Source of the DNA: Amycolatopsis rifamycinica
GTDB taxonomy: Bacteria > Actinomycetota > Actinomycetes > Mycobacteriales > Pseudonocardiaceae
Assembly (NCBI RefSeq): GCF_000695625.1
Contig: NZ_JMQI01000055.1
Location: 1 to 64,000 of the forward strand
Length of the DNA stretch: 64,000 bases
Reading direction: 5' to 3'
The translations under genes and the position numbers were made by a program. Shown here one piece after another: positions 8,015 through 16,398 of this stretch. Positions within the stretch are counted from its first letter, which is position 1, and each line of letters opens with the position of its first letter. The notes beneath the pieces were generated by a model. The model was not told the origin of the DNA and made no database searches. It worked only from the letters and a program-made list of their open reading frames with translations.

Positions 8015-9202
8015 ATGACCACATCCGGTACCGCCCCGCGCTCGCTGCTGCGGGCGTGGTCGGGCGTCGCGGCCATCACCGCGAGCCTGTTCGTCTTCGT
8101 CACCACCGAACTGATGCCCGTCGGGCTGCTCACCCCGGTCAGCGCCGGCCTGTCCGTCTCCGTCGGCCTCGCCGGCATGATGGTGACGCTGTACGGCATC
8201 TCCGCCGGCGTCGGCGTGCCCTTCCTGGTGGCGTGGAGCCGCACGGTGAACCGCCGCTCGCTCCTCGCCGCGCTGCTGGTGATCATGGCGGCCGGCAACC
8301 TCGTCACGGCCGTGTCGCCGAACTTCGCGGTTCTCCTCGCCGCCCGGCTCGTCACCGGCTTCGCGCACGGCGTGTTCTGGGCGATCGGCGTCGCCATGGC
8401 GATGCGGCTCGTCCCCGGCGACAAGGCGAGCAAGGCCGCCGCCGTCGTGCTCTCGGGCATGTCGATCGCCACCGTCGTGGGCATGCCGCTGGGGACGTTC
8501 ATCGAAAGCCTCACCGACTGGCGCACCACGTTCCTCATCTGGAGCGGCCTGAGCCTGCTGGTGCTCGTCGCCGTCGTGCTCACGCTGCCGTCGCTGCCGT
8601 CCGCGAGCGCCGTCCCGGTGCGGGAGGTGTTCTCGCTGCCGCTGGCGAACGGACGGCTGCGGGCCGTGATGACCACGGTCGCGCTGTACGTGCTCGGGCA
8701 CTTCGCCGCGTACACGTTCATCCGCCCCTACATGGAGCAGAATGCCGGGGTCGCGCCGGTGTGGGTGACCGGGCTGCTGATCGTCTTCGGCGTCGGCGGC
8801 GCCGTGGGCAACTTCGTCGCCGGGCACACGGTCACCAGGAACATGCGCGCGACCTTCGTCGCCGCCTGCGCGGGGCTCGTCGTCTCGCTGCTACTGGTCC
8901 TGCTGATCGGCCACGGCCCGGTGGGCCTGGCGGTCGCGATCGTGCTGTGGGGTGTCTCCTTCGGCGCCGCGAACCTGTGCCAGGTCAACATGATGCTCGC
9001 CGCGGCCCCGGACACCTTCGAGGCCGCCATGTCGCTCAACACCATGGGCTACAACATCTCCATCGCGCTCGGCGCCCTGCTCGGCGGCGTGTTCGCCACC
9101 GGCTTCGGAACCGCCGGCGCGGTGTGGTTCGGCGTCGCGCTGACCCTGGCCGCGCTGCTGGCCTCCGCCGCGCGCCGGGCGCCGTCCGGCTCCGCGCTGT
9201 GA
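8015..9202 (+). CDS. MFS transporter, DHA1 drug/sugar efflux type
   Basis: 395 residues with about 12 hydrophobic segments. The first is SGVAAITASLFVFVTTELMPVGLLTPVS, matching AraJ/YdhP-type DHA1 exporters (conserved TELMPVGLL). Later segments include MMVTLYGISAGVGVPFLVAW, the loop SRTVNRRSLLAALL (motif A position), FAHGVFWAIGVAMAMRLVP and FGAANLCQVNMM. Plasma membrane, proton-driven efflux; substrate unknown. The ATG follows a GAAGGA ribosome site. Divergently paired with a LysR gene. Confidence 0.88.
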   Translation: MTTSGTAPRSLLRAWSGVAAITASLFVFVTTELMPVGLLTPVSAGLSVSVGLAGMMVTLYGISAGVGVPFLVAWSRTVNRRSLLAALLVIMAAGNLVTAVSPNFAVLLAARLVTGFAHGVFWAIGVAMAMRLVPGDKASKAAAVVLSGMSIATVVGMPLGTFIESLTDWRTTFLIWSGLSLLVLVAVVLTLPSLPSASAVPVREVFSLPLANGRLRAVMTTVALYVLGHFAAYTFIRPYMEQNAGVAPVWVTGLLIVFGVGGAVGNFVAGHTVTRNMRATFVAACAGLVVSLLLVLLIGHGPVGLAVAIVLWGVSFGAANLCQVNMMLAAAPDTFEAAMSLNTMGYNISIALGALLGGVFATGFGTAGAVWFGVALTLAALLASAARRAPSGSAL

Positions 9203-9229
9203 TCGAGGTGACTCCGGGACAGTCCACAG

Positions 9230-9259
9230 TTGACACCGGCCGGGCCGTGGACGCAGGAT
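9230..9259 (+). promoter_or_regulatory. Predicted dnaE2 promoter
   Basis: TTGACA (9230-9235), 18-nt spacer, CAGGAT (9254-9259). Same -35, spacing and CAnnAT -10 as the imuA' promoter. The SOS box follows 13 nt downstream. Confidence 0.45.
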
Positions 9260-9272
9260 CGGACCGCGGTAT

Positions 9273-9288
9273 TCGTCCGTGTGTTCGA
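9273..9288. promoter_or_regulatory. LexA (SOS) box upstream of dnaE2
   Basis: TCGTCCGTGTGTTCGA matches TCGAAC-N4-GTTCGA at 10 of 12 defined positions, with a perfect right half. It ends 46 nt before the TTG start of dnaE2 and lies downstream of the -10, fitting LexA repression. Confidence 0.7.
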
Positions 9289-9334
9289 ACAGTAGTCGCT
9301 GGCTTCCCCACAGCGAAAGCGGTGGGAGCTGGCT

Positions 9335-12300
9335 TTGGCGTTCAACAACCCGAGTGTGCCGTGGTCCGAAGTGGAGCGGATCGCGTCCGGACGGCCGCCC
9401 GTGCCCGGGGACGGCAGCGACGCCCCCGCGTGGTCGCGCAAGCGGGAGGGCTATGCCGGGGCACCCGCGGACCTGCGGAACCGGCGCCGCCGCGACGACG
9501 GCGGGGCCCGGATCCGGGCCCCCTACGCCGAGCTGCACGTCCACTCCAACTTCAGCTTCCTCGACGGTGCGAGCCACCCCGAGACGCTCGTCGAGGAGGC
9601 CGCGCGGCTCGAGCTCGACGCGCTCGTCCTGACCGACCACGACGGCATGTACGGCGCCGTGCGGTTCAACGACGCCGCGCGGGAGCTCGGGGTGCGGGTC
9701 GGGTTCGGGGCCGAACTCTCGCTCGGGCTGCCCGGTCCGCAGGCCGGTGCGCCGGACCCGGCCGGGTCGCACCTGCTCGTGATCGCCCGGCAGCAGAGCG
9801 GGTACCACCGGCTGTGCCGGGTCATCTCGCGGGCCCAGCTCGCCGGCGGGGAGAAGGGGCGGCCCGTCTACGACTTCGACGCGCTCGCCGAGGAGCTGGC
9901 CGGGCACGTCGTCGTGCTCACCGGCTGCCGCAAGGGGGCCGTCCGGCAGGCGCTCGCCCGGCAGGGCCCGGCCGCCGCGCGCGCCGAGCTGGGCCGGCTC
10001 GTCGACCGGTTCGGGCGGTCGCACGTCGCCGTCGAGCTGATCGATCACCGGCAGCCCCGGGACGACGCCGCCAACGACCTGCTCGACGGGATGGCCAAGG
10101 AGCTCCGCCTGCCGACGGTCGTGTCCGGCAACGTGCACTACGCCCGCCCGGAAGACGCCGTCGTGGCGGACGTGGTCGCCGCCGTCCGGGCGCGGCGGCC
10201 GGCCGAGGACCTCGACGGGTGGCGGCCGCCGTCGGGGCAGGCGTTCCTGCGGTCCGGGATGGAGCAGCGGCGCCGCTTCGAGCGGCGGTACCCCGGCGCC
10301 GTCGGGCGGGCCGCCGTCCTGGGCGTCGAAGTGGCGTTCGACCTCAACCTCGTCGCGCCGGACCTGCCACCGTTCCCGGTCCCGGCCGGGCACGACGAGA
10401 TGTCCTTCCTGACCGAGCTGACCTGGCGGGGCGCGGCGAAGCGCTACGGGCCGCGGGAGGAGAACCCGAAGGCCTACGCCCAGCTCGACCACGAACTCGC
10501 CGTCATCGGCAAGCTCGGCTTCCCCGGCTACTTCCTCGTCGTCTGGGACATCGTCCGGTTCTGCCGGGAAGCGGACATCCTCTGCCAGGGCCGGGGGTCC
10601 GCGGCGAACTCCGCGGTCTGCTACGCGCTGGAGATCTGCCACGCCGACCCGGTGAAGTGGAACCTGCTGTTCGAGCGGTTCCTCGCGCCCGAGCGGGACG
10701 GGCCGCCGGACATCGACGTCGACATCGAGTCCGGCCGCCGCGAGGAAGCCATCCAGTACGTCTACGAAAAGCACGGCCGGTTCCACGCCGCCCAGGTCGC
10801 CAACGTCATCACCTACCGCGCGCCCTCGGCGATCCGTGACGCGGCGAAGGCGCTCGGTCACAGTCCCGGGCAGCAGGACGCCTACGGCAAGCTCGTCGAT
10901 CGCTGGGGCGGGGTCGCCGCCACGAAGCAGCAGGCGGCCGGGGCGATCCCGGACGACGTCCTCGACCTCGCCGCGCGGATCGAGGACTTCCCGCGCCACC
11001 TCGGCGTCCACTCCGGCGGCATGGTCATCTCCAAGCAGCCGGTCTCGGAGATCGTCCCGGTCGAGTGGGCCACCATGAAAGACCGCAGCGTCCTGCAGTG
11101 GGACAAGGACGACTGCGCCACCGTCGGGCTGGTCAAGTTCGACCTGCTCGGCCTCGGCATGCTTTCGGCGCTGCACCACATGATCGACCTCGTCGCCGCG
11201 CACCACGATTCCGAAGTGGACATCGGGAAGCTCGACCTGGCCGACCCGGCGGTGTACGACATGCTCTGCGAAGCCGACGCCGTCGGGGTGTTCCAGGTCG
11301 AGTCCCGCGCGCAGCTGGCCACGCTGCCGCGGCTGCGGCCGCGGAAGTTCTACGACCTGGTCGTCGAAGTCGCGCTGATCCGGCCCGGCCCGATCCAGGG
11401 CGGTTCGGTGCACCCCTACATCCGGCGTCGCCGCGGTGACGAGGAATGGCAGCACGCGCACCCGCTGCTGGCGTCCAGTTTGGACCGGACGCTCGGCGTG
11501 CCGCTGTTCCAGGAGCAGGTGATGCAGATGGCGGTCGACGTCGCGAGCTTCACCCCGGCCGAGGCCGACCAGCTGCGCCGCGCGATGGGCGCCAAGCGCT
11601 CCAGCGCCAAGATGCAGGCCCTGATGGCGCGGTTCTTCGCCGGCTGCGAAGCCAACGGCCTCGACCGCGAGCTCGCCACCCGGATCTTCGAGCAGATCCA
11701 CGCCTTCTCCGGTTACGGCTTCCCCGAAGCGCACTCGATGTCCTTCGCCCTGCTGGTGTACGCGTCCGCGTGGTTCAAGCGCTACTACCCGGCCGCGTTC
11801 TGCGCCGGGCTGCTGCGCGCCCAGCCGATGGGCTTCTACAGCCCGCAGTCCCTGGTCGCCGACGCCCGCCGCCACGGCGTGCACGTCCGCGAACCGGACA
11901 TCAACGCGAGCCTCGCCGGCGCCACCCTCGAACCGGACGCCGGGAGCACCGGAGGTGTCGCACTGCGGCTCGGTCTCGCCGCGGTCCGCCACCTCGGCGA
12001 CGACCTCGCCGAGGAGATCGTCGCCGAACGCGACGCCCACGGCCCGTACACGGGCATCGGCGACCTGACCCGCCGGGTGCGGCTGAAGAAGAACGCCACC
12101 GAAGCACTGGCCACCGCGGGGGCGTTCAGCGGGTTCGGCGGCGACCGGCGCCAGGACCTGTGGGCCGCCGGCGCGGCGGCGGCCACCCGGCCCGGGCACC
12201 TGCCCGGCCTCGCCCCGGGGCTGGACGCGCCCGCGCTGCCGGGCATGACGCGGCTGGAGGTGACGGCGGCGGACCTGTGGGCCACCAGCGTCTCCCCGGA

Positions 12301-12661
12301 CAGCCACCCGGTGGAACACCTGCGCCAATTCCTCGAAAAGCGTGGCGCGATCACCGTCGCCGAGCTCCTGCGGACCGAGGACGGGGCCCGGGTGTGGGTG
12401 GGCGGCGCGGTCACCCACCGGCAACGCCCGGCGACCGCCGGCGGGATCACCTTCCTCAACCTCGAAGACGAGACCGGGATGGCCAACGTCGTGGTCTCCC
12501 AGGGCCTGTGGCACCGGCAGCGGCTGGTCGCCCGCACCAGCGCCGCCCTGGTGGTGCGCGGCCGCGTGCAGGCGGGCGAAGGCGTGGTGACGCTCGTCGC
12601 CGACAACCTTGTTCCGCTCGACATCCGCGGGCTCGCGGTTTCGTCCCGAGACTTCCGCTGA
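9335..12661 (+). CDS. dnaE2: Error-prone DNA polymerase III alpha subunit
   Basis: 1108 residues. C-family polymerase that extends damaged templates and drives damage-induced mutagenesis with ImuA'/ImuB. N-terminal PHP domain (YAELHVHSNFSFLDGASHPETLVEEA near residue 67; TDHDGMYGAVRF near 103). Polymerase core: GFPGYFLVVWDIV, GRGSAANSAVCYALEI, and the catalytic triad strand PPDIDVDIES near residue 460. Then HLGVHSGGMVI, FSGYGFPEAHSMSFALLVYASAW (helix-hairpin-helix region) and a C-terminal OB fold (VWVGGAVTHRQRPATAGGITFLNLEDETG). TTG start with GGGAG 8 nt before it. The closeness to imuA'/imuB, with a SOS box of its own, fits one damage regulon over two transcription units. Confidence 0.93.
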   Translation: MAFNNPSVPWSEVERIASGRPPVPGDGSDAPAWSRKREGYAGAPADLRNRRRRDDGGARIRAPYAELHVHSNFSFLDGASHPETLVEEAARLELDALVLTDHDGMYGAVRFNDAARELGVRVGFGAELSLGLPGPQAGAPDPAGSHLLVIARQQSGYHRLCRVISRAQLAGGEKGRPVYDFDALAEELAGHVVVLTGCRKGAVRQALARQGPAAARAELGRLVDRFGRSHVAVELIDHRQPRDDAANDLLDGMAKELRLPTVVSGNVHYARPEDAVVADVVAAVRARRPAEDLDGWRPPSGQAFLRSGMEQRRRFERRYPGAVGRAAVLGVEVAFDLNLVAPDLPPFPVPAGHDEMSFLTELTWRGAAKRYGPREENPKAYAQLDHELAVIGKLGFPGYFLVVWDIVRFCREADILCQGRGSAANSAVCYALEICHADPVKWNLLFERFLAPERDGPPDIDVDIESGRREEAIQYVYEKHGRFHAAQVANVITYRAPSAIRDAAKALGHSPGQQDAYGKLVDRWGGVAATKQQAAGAIPDDVLDLAARIEDFPRHLGVHSGGMVISKQPVSEIVPVEWATMKDRSVLQWDKDDCATVGLVKFDLLGLGMLSALHHMIDLVAAHHDSEVDIGKLDLADPAVYDMLCEADAVGVFQVESRAQLATLPRLRPRKFYDLVVEVALIRPGPIQGGSVHPYIRRRRGDEEWQHAHPLLASSLDRTLGVPLFQEQVMQMAVDVASFTPAEADQLRRAMGAKRSSAKMQALMARFFAGCEANGLDRELATRIFEQIHAFSGYGFPEAHSMSFALLVYASAWFKRYYPAAFCAGLLRAQPMGFYSPQSLVADARRHGVHVREPDINASLAGATLEPDAGSTGGVALRLGLAAVRHLGDDLAEEIVAERDAHGPYTGIGDLTRRVRLKKNATEALATAGAFSGFGGDRRQDLWAAGAAAATRPGHLPGLAPGLDAPALPGMTRLEVTAADLWATSVSPDSHPVEHLRQFLEKRGAITVAELLRTEDGARVWVGGAVTHRQRPATAGGITFLNLEDETGMANVVVSQGLWHRQRLVARTSAALVVRGRVQAGEGVVTLVADNLVPLDIRGLAVSSRDFR

Positions 12662-12773
12662 GGCCGTCCCCGCCACCGATCGCCCACCGCGTCGAAAACC
12701 TCGATTCCTCGGCGCGGGCGGGCCCGCACACGCGGCTTTCGTTGACTTCGGGCCTTCTCGGTGGTTCTCTCCC

Positions 12774-12787
12774 TGAGAGCGCTCCCA
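12774..12787. promoter_or_regulatory. CebR/CelR-type LacI operator
   Basis: TGAGAGCGCTCCCA differs at one base from TGGGAGCGCTCCCA, the operator of CelR (Thermobifida) and CebR (Streptomyces). It lies 39 nt before the ATG of the CBM2 glycosidase. A weak promoter (TTGACT 12742-12747, 17 nt, TTCTCT) ends just before it. Predicted induction by cello-oligosaccharides through a regulator not seen in this window. Confidence 0.65.
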
Positions 12788-12826
12788 GTCATCCGTTCGT
12801 GCCCGACGAGTGAGGATGGACTTTTC

Positions 12827-14860
12827 ATGACAGCTCGACGTCTGCGCTGGGCAGCGTGGCCGGTGATCGCCGTGCTCGCCGCGGCGGTACCGGCCGCCGG
12901 CACCGCCGGAGCGGCGACCACGCCCGCGGCGACGGTCACCGTCAACGCCCGAGCCGGGCTGGCGACCATGCCGGACACCGGGATCGGCATCAACCACGCG
13001 GTCTGGGACAGCCAGCTGGGGACCGACGAGGTGGCCGACCTGTTCGGCGCGGCCGGTGTCCGCACGATGCGCTACCCCGGTGGGTCCTACGGCGACATCT
13101 ACCACTGGAAGGACAACACGGCGCCGGGCGGTTACGTGGCGCCGAACACCGATTTCGACACTTTCATGGGCGGTGTCCGCAGAGCCGGCGCGCAGCCGAT
13201 CATCATCGCCAACTACGGCACCGGCACCCCGGAGGAAGCCGCGGACTGGGTGCGGTACGCCAACGTGACCAAGGGCTACGGCGTCAAGTACTGGGAAATC
13301 GGCAACGAGCTGTACGGGAACGGGCACTACGGGGCGAACTGGGAAGCCGACAACCACGCGGACAAGAGCCCGACGGCCTACGCCAACGGGGTCGTCGCCT
13401 ACGCCGACGCGATGAAGGCGGCCGACCCGGGCGTCAAGATCGGTGCCGTGCTGACCACCCCGGCGAACTGGCCGGACGGCATCGTCGGCTCCGGTGACAC
13501 GGCGACCTGGAACCAGACCGTGCTGTCGATCGCCGGTCCGCACATCGACTTCGTCATCCTGCACTGGTACCCCACCGGCTCGACGGCGGCGGAGGCCCTC
13601 GCCAAGCCGGAGCAGATCGACGACATGATCTACCTGGCGCGCGAGCAGATCACGCGGTACGCGGGCCCGGACTCCGGCCGGATCGGCATCTCGATGACCG
13701 AAACCAACACGCCGGTCGGCATGGACACCCAGCCGGGCGCCCTGTTCGCCGCCGACACCTACAGCTCGCTGCTGGCGAACGGCGTGTTCACCGTCGACTG
13801 GTGGGACACCCACAACGGCGGCACGAAGGTGTCCACTGTGGCCGGATACCCGGACTACGGCGACTCCGGACTGCTTTCCAGCGCCACCTGCCTGGAGGGC
13901 GGCGTCTGCGAACCGCCGCTCAACACGCCGTTCGCGCCCTACTACGGGCTGAAAATGCTGAGCACCTTCGCGCACCCGGGCGACCAGTTCGTCCGCGCCG
14001 GCGCGGACGACCCGCTGGTCGGCGCGCACGCCGTCCGGCGACCCAACGGGGACCTCGCCGTGTTGCTGCTCAACAAGGACCAGGACCAGGCGAGGACGGT
14101 GACGCTGGACTACGCGGGCTACACGCCGGCCGCGGGCGCGCCGCAGGTGTTCACCTTCACCAACGGCGCCACGGCGATCTCCAGCGCCACGACCGGCACG
14201 AGCACGTCCCAGACGCTGCCGCCGTATTCGCTCACGACGCTGGTGCTGCACCCCGCGACGGCCGCCTCCGCCGGTCCCGGGGCACCCGGACAGCCGACCG
14301 GGACGGCGACCGACCGGACCGCGGCGATCAGCTGGCCCGCGGCCGCGCCCGGCGCTCACCCGATCGCGAAGTACGAGGTCTACCGCCAGGTCGGCACGAC
14401 CAGTGAGCAGTGGGGCGAGACCACCGGCACGTCGCTCGACGTCGGGAACCTCGTGCCCGGCAGCCGGTACACGGTGAACGTGCTGGCGCGGGACACGGCC
14501 GGGAACGTGTCCGCGGCCTCCCCGCCGCTGACGCTGACCACGGGCGCGCCGGCGGCGAGCAGCTGCACGGTCCGGATGACCGACGTGACCGACTGGGCGA
14601 GCGGCTTCGTCGGCGGCATCCACGTCACCGCCACCGGCGTGGTGGGGGACTGGACGCTGACGTTCAAGTGGCCGACCGCGCGCCAGCGGCTCACCGGCGG
14701 CTGGAGCGGCACCTGGGCGCAGAACGGGACGACGGTGACGGTGTCGTCGTCGGCCCCACCGGCGAACGGCGTCGACGTCGGGTTCACCGCCGACTACAGC
14801 GGGCCGAACATCCTGCCGGCGGCGTTCACCCTCAACGGCGTGCTCTGCGCGGCGGGCTAA
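12827..14860 (+). CDS. Secreted clan GH-A glycosidase with FnIII and CBM2 domains
   Basis: 677 residues. Signal peptide (RRLRWAAWPVIAVLAAAVPAAGTAGAA, residues 4-30), then a TIM-barrel catalytic domain of alpha-L-arabinofuranosidase-like type: MRYPGGSYGDIYHW, YWEIGNELYG with the probable acid/base Glu161, and SMTETNTP with the probable nucleophile Glu292. A beta-sandwich follows (about 400-490), then a fibronectin III domain (GAPGQPTGTATDRTAAISW, about 493-580) and a C-terminal CBM2 cellulose-binding module (SCTVRMTDVTDWASGFVGGIHV to the end). The exact GH family and substrate are not certain from sequence alone. A CebR/CelR-type operator lies upstream, so it probably belongs to a plant-biomass regulon with the mannanase at 36.9 kb. 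Confidence 0.83.
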   Translation: MTARRLRWAAWPVIAVLAAAVPAAGTAGAATTPAATVTVNARAGLATMPDTGIGINHAVWDSQLGTDEVADLFGAAGVRTMRYPGGSYGDIYHWKDNTAPGGYVAPNTDFDTFMGGVRRAGAQPIIIANYGTGTPEEAADWVRYANVTKGYGVKYWEIGNELYGNGHYGANWEADNHADKSPTAYANGVVAYADAMKAADPGVKIGAVLTTPANWPDGIVGSGDTATWNQTVLSIAGPHIDFVILHWYPTGSTAAEALAKPEQIDDMIYLAREQITRYAGPDSGRIGISMTETNTPVGMDTQPGALFAADTYSSLLANGVFTVDWWDTHNGGTKVSTVAGYPDYGDSGLLSSATCLEGGVCEPPLNTPFAPYYGLKMLSTFAHPGDQFVRAGADDPLVGAHAVRRPNGDLAVLLLNKDQDQARTVTLDYAGYTPAAGAPQVFTFTNGATAISSATTGTSTSQTLPPYSLTTLVLHPATAASAGPGAPGQPTGTATDRTAAISWPAAAPGAHPIAKYEVYRQVGTTSEQWGETTGTSLDVGNLVPGSRYTVNVLARDTAGNVSAASPPLTLTTGAPAASSCTVRMTDVTDWASGFVGGIHVTATGVVGDWTLTFKWPTARQRLTGGWSGTWAQNGTTVTVSSSAPPANGVDVGFTADYSGPNILPAAFTLNGVLCAAG

Positions 14861-15258
14861 CGTCCGGACTCGACGCGCTCGCGCACAGCCCGCAGTTCTT
14901 CCCCGACGACCACCATCTGCGCGTCGACCGCCGACGGGTCGGTGCCGTCGGGGAAGAACAGGCTGAAGATCAGTTCGGCCCCGGTCAGGTTCGGCACCGC
15001 CCGGGTGAACAGGCCCAGGTGGGGGGCGTCGGCGCTGACGACGTCGACGACACCGTGCTCGGCGGCGACCCGCACGGCGACCCGCTGCGGGCCGCCTTCG
15101 GTGTGGACGCGCCAGATGTCGTCGTGGTCGTGGTCGACGGCGGTGGCGAATCCCGGGGCCCATTCGGGGAGGTGGCGCGGATCGGCGAGGTACTCGACAA
15201 CCTGCTGCGGCGGGCGGGCGATGGAGATGGTGCGGGTTTCGGCGCGTCCCAGTGTCAT
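14857..15258 (-). CDS. SRPBCC superfamily protein
   Basis: 133 residues. START/Bet v1-like helix-grip domain: TRTISIARPPQQVVEYLADPRHLPEWAPGFATAV at the N-terminus and ELIFSLFFPDGTDPSAVDAQMVVVGEELRAVRERVE at the C-terminus. Ligand unknown. The ATG at 15258 is preferred to an in-frame one at 15276, which would place the start inside the MarR-like operator. Divergent from the MarR gene; its stop shares bases with the stop of the convergent glycosidase gene. Confidence 0.8.
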   Translation of the reverse strand: MTLGRAETRTISIARPPQQVVEYLADPRHLPEWAPGFATAVDHDHDDIWRVHTEGGPQRVAVRVAAEHGVVDVVSADAPHLGLFTRAVPNLTGAELIFSLFFPDGTDPSAVDAQMVVVGEELRAVRERVESGR

Positions 15259-15269
15259 GCCGGAAACGA

Positions 15270-15283
15270 TACGCACCTGCGTA
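15270..15283. promoter_or_regulatory. Palindromic operator between SRPBCC and MarR genes
   Basis: TACGCACCTGCGTA: perfect 6-bp arms with a 2-nt centre, between divergent starts. Size and position fit a MarR dimer controlling both genes. Confidence 0.55.
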
Positions 15284-15311
15284 CGATTTGTCGACGCGTA
15301 AAATCCCGCCG

Positions 15312-15728
15312 GTGAACGAGGACGACGATCTCGGAGCCCTCTGCGCCGGGGCGGGCCGCAGCCTGGCCGAAGCCGAGCGGCCGGTGCTGGAGCGCCACGG
15401 CCTCACGATGTGGCAGTACGTGGTCCTGTCGGCACTGGCCGCCGGGGCGGCGCCCAGCCAGCTGGTGCTGGCCCAGCAGATCCGCTACGACAAGACCCGC
15501 TTGATCGCCCTGCTCGACGCGCTCGAGGCGGACGGCCTGGTGCTCCGCGAGCCGGACCCGGCCGACCGCCGCGCACGCGTGGTCCGCTTGACGCCGGAGG
15601 GACTCGAGCGTCATGCGGCGGTCCGGATGGCGATACGCGAGGTGGAGGAGCGGAAACTGGCGGGGCTGCCGCTCGAGGCTCGGCGCCTGCTGCGGTCGGC
15701 CTTGGCGCACCTGGCGAACACGGAGTGA
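15312..15728 (+). CDS. MarR family transcriptional regulator
   Basis: 138 residues. Winged helix-turn-helix of MarR type: LTMWQYVVLSALAAG, then PSQLVLAQQIRYDKTRLIALLDALEADGLVLREPDPADRRARVVRLTPEG, which contains the recognition helix and the DxRxR wing. The GTG start at 15312 is the one that leaves a normal N-terminal helix; a longer frame upstream would run through the operator. Probably represses itself and the divergent SRPBCC gene. Confidence 0.88.
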   Translation: MNEDDDLGALCAGAGRSLAEAERPVLERHGLTMWQYVVLSALAAGAAPSQLVLAQQIRYDKTRLIALLDALEADGLVLREPDPADRRARVVRLTPEGLERHAAVRMAIREVEERKLAGLPLEARRLLRSALAHLANTE

Positions 15729-15831
15729 CTGCGGCGGCCGGGGCTGTGCTGAGCAGCCCCCGATTTCCACGCTACCGGAGGGCACCGACAAAACCGGCGG
15801 CCTCCGCAGGGGCTGTCCACAGGCCACGCGC

Positions 15832-15945
15832 GAACCGGTGGTGGACAATGCGGGCCGGCCAGCTGGGAACCGGCGGCTGGCAACGCGGCTCGGCCGGCCG
15901 GGAACCAGTCGCGAACCGGTGGCCGGCAACGTGGGCCGACCAACG
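15832..15945. repeat. Degenerate 35-bp repeats
   Basis: GAACC-anchored units begin at 15832, 15867 and 15902 (35 nt apart), with another at 15913. Each continues into CGGyGGnnGrCAAnGyGG-like sequence. No convincing gene covers them. Confidence 0.5.
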
Positions 15946-15986
15946 ACGTCACCAGGCCTCCCCCGTCCCTCATCCCTGCCTTCTCT

Positions 15987-16050
15987 TCAGCCGGCGGTCG
16001 GGTTTGTCAAGGCACGCTTTCCCGCCTTGACAAACCCGACCGCCGGCTGA
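15987..16050. repeat. Perfect 27-bp inverted repeat with 10-nt loop
   Basis: Arms at 15987-16013 and 16024-16050 are exact reverse complements (outer end TCAGCCGGCGG, inner end TTGTCAAGGC) around a 10-nt loop. AAAAT follows the right arm. No transposase or target duplication is visible. It may be a bidirectional terminator for marR or a small non-autonomous mobile or REP-type element. Confidence 0.92.
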
Positions 16051-16089
16051 AAATCCCACCGGAGGGGCGGGGGAGGCCGGGCCCGCTCT

Positions 16090-16226
16090 GCCGTGGCAAA
16101 AACCTGCAGACATCTGCCGCGGCTGAAAGTCTGCCGCGGCTGAAAAGACAAAACTGTCCTCGCCGGACGGGCAGGCTCTGGGATGGCCATCCTTCGCCGC
16201 TGCTGTCTCTCGTTGCGATGTGGGCC
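16090..16226. other. Gene-free stretch with short tandem repeat
   Basis: Part of the 670-bp gene-free region 15729-16398. It holds two adjacent copies of CTGCCGCGGCTGAAA (near 16115 and 16132). Nothing else recognisable; open frames here lack ribosome sites and family similarity. Confidence 0.5.
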
Positions 16227-16373
16227 GCTGGGTGGTCATCCCGTCGCCTGATTGAGGCCTATCACTTTGAGCCGGGCCCGCAAGCCTGCGCTGTTCTCCT
16301 GCTTTGCGCTGTGGGTTGCGGGCCCGGCTCAAAGTGATTTTTGCGGCCTCAGGCGACGGGATGACCACCCAGC
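16227..16373. repeat. Compound inverted repeat, 25-bp outer and 23-bp inner stems
   Basis: Outer arms 16227-16251 and 16349-16373 are exact reverse complements (25 bp). Inner arms 16261-16283 and 16316-16338 are exact reverse complements (23 bp). They are separated by 9-10 nt unpaired bulges and capped by a 32-nt loop. The element ends 26 nt past the stop of the minus-strand LLM gene, so it may act as its terminator, but it is far larger than a normal one. Confidence 0.9.
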
Positions 16374-16398
16374 TCCTTTGCTGGTGGGTTGTCGGGTC

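Noticed and set aside
8891..15406. Very long minus-strand open frame (2171 codons) opposite dnaE2 and the CBM2 glycosidase
   Set aside because: Composition is Arg/Gly/Val/Asp-rich antisense of strongly conserved plus-strand genes. No motif or start signal.
15611..15973. Minus-strand ORF of 120 codons downstream of marR
   Set aside because: Gly/Pro/Arg-rich low complexity covering degenerate repeats and marR antisense, with no ribosome site or family.
15987..16373. Insertion sequence ends
   Set aside because: The inverted repeats are close hairpins with no transposase between or beside them and no target duplication seen.
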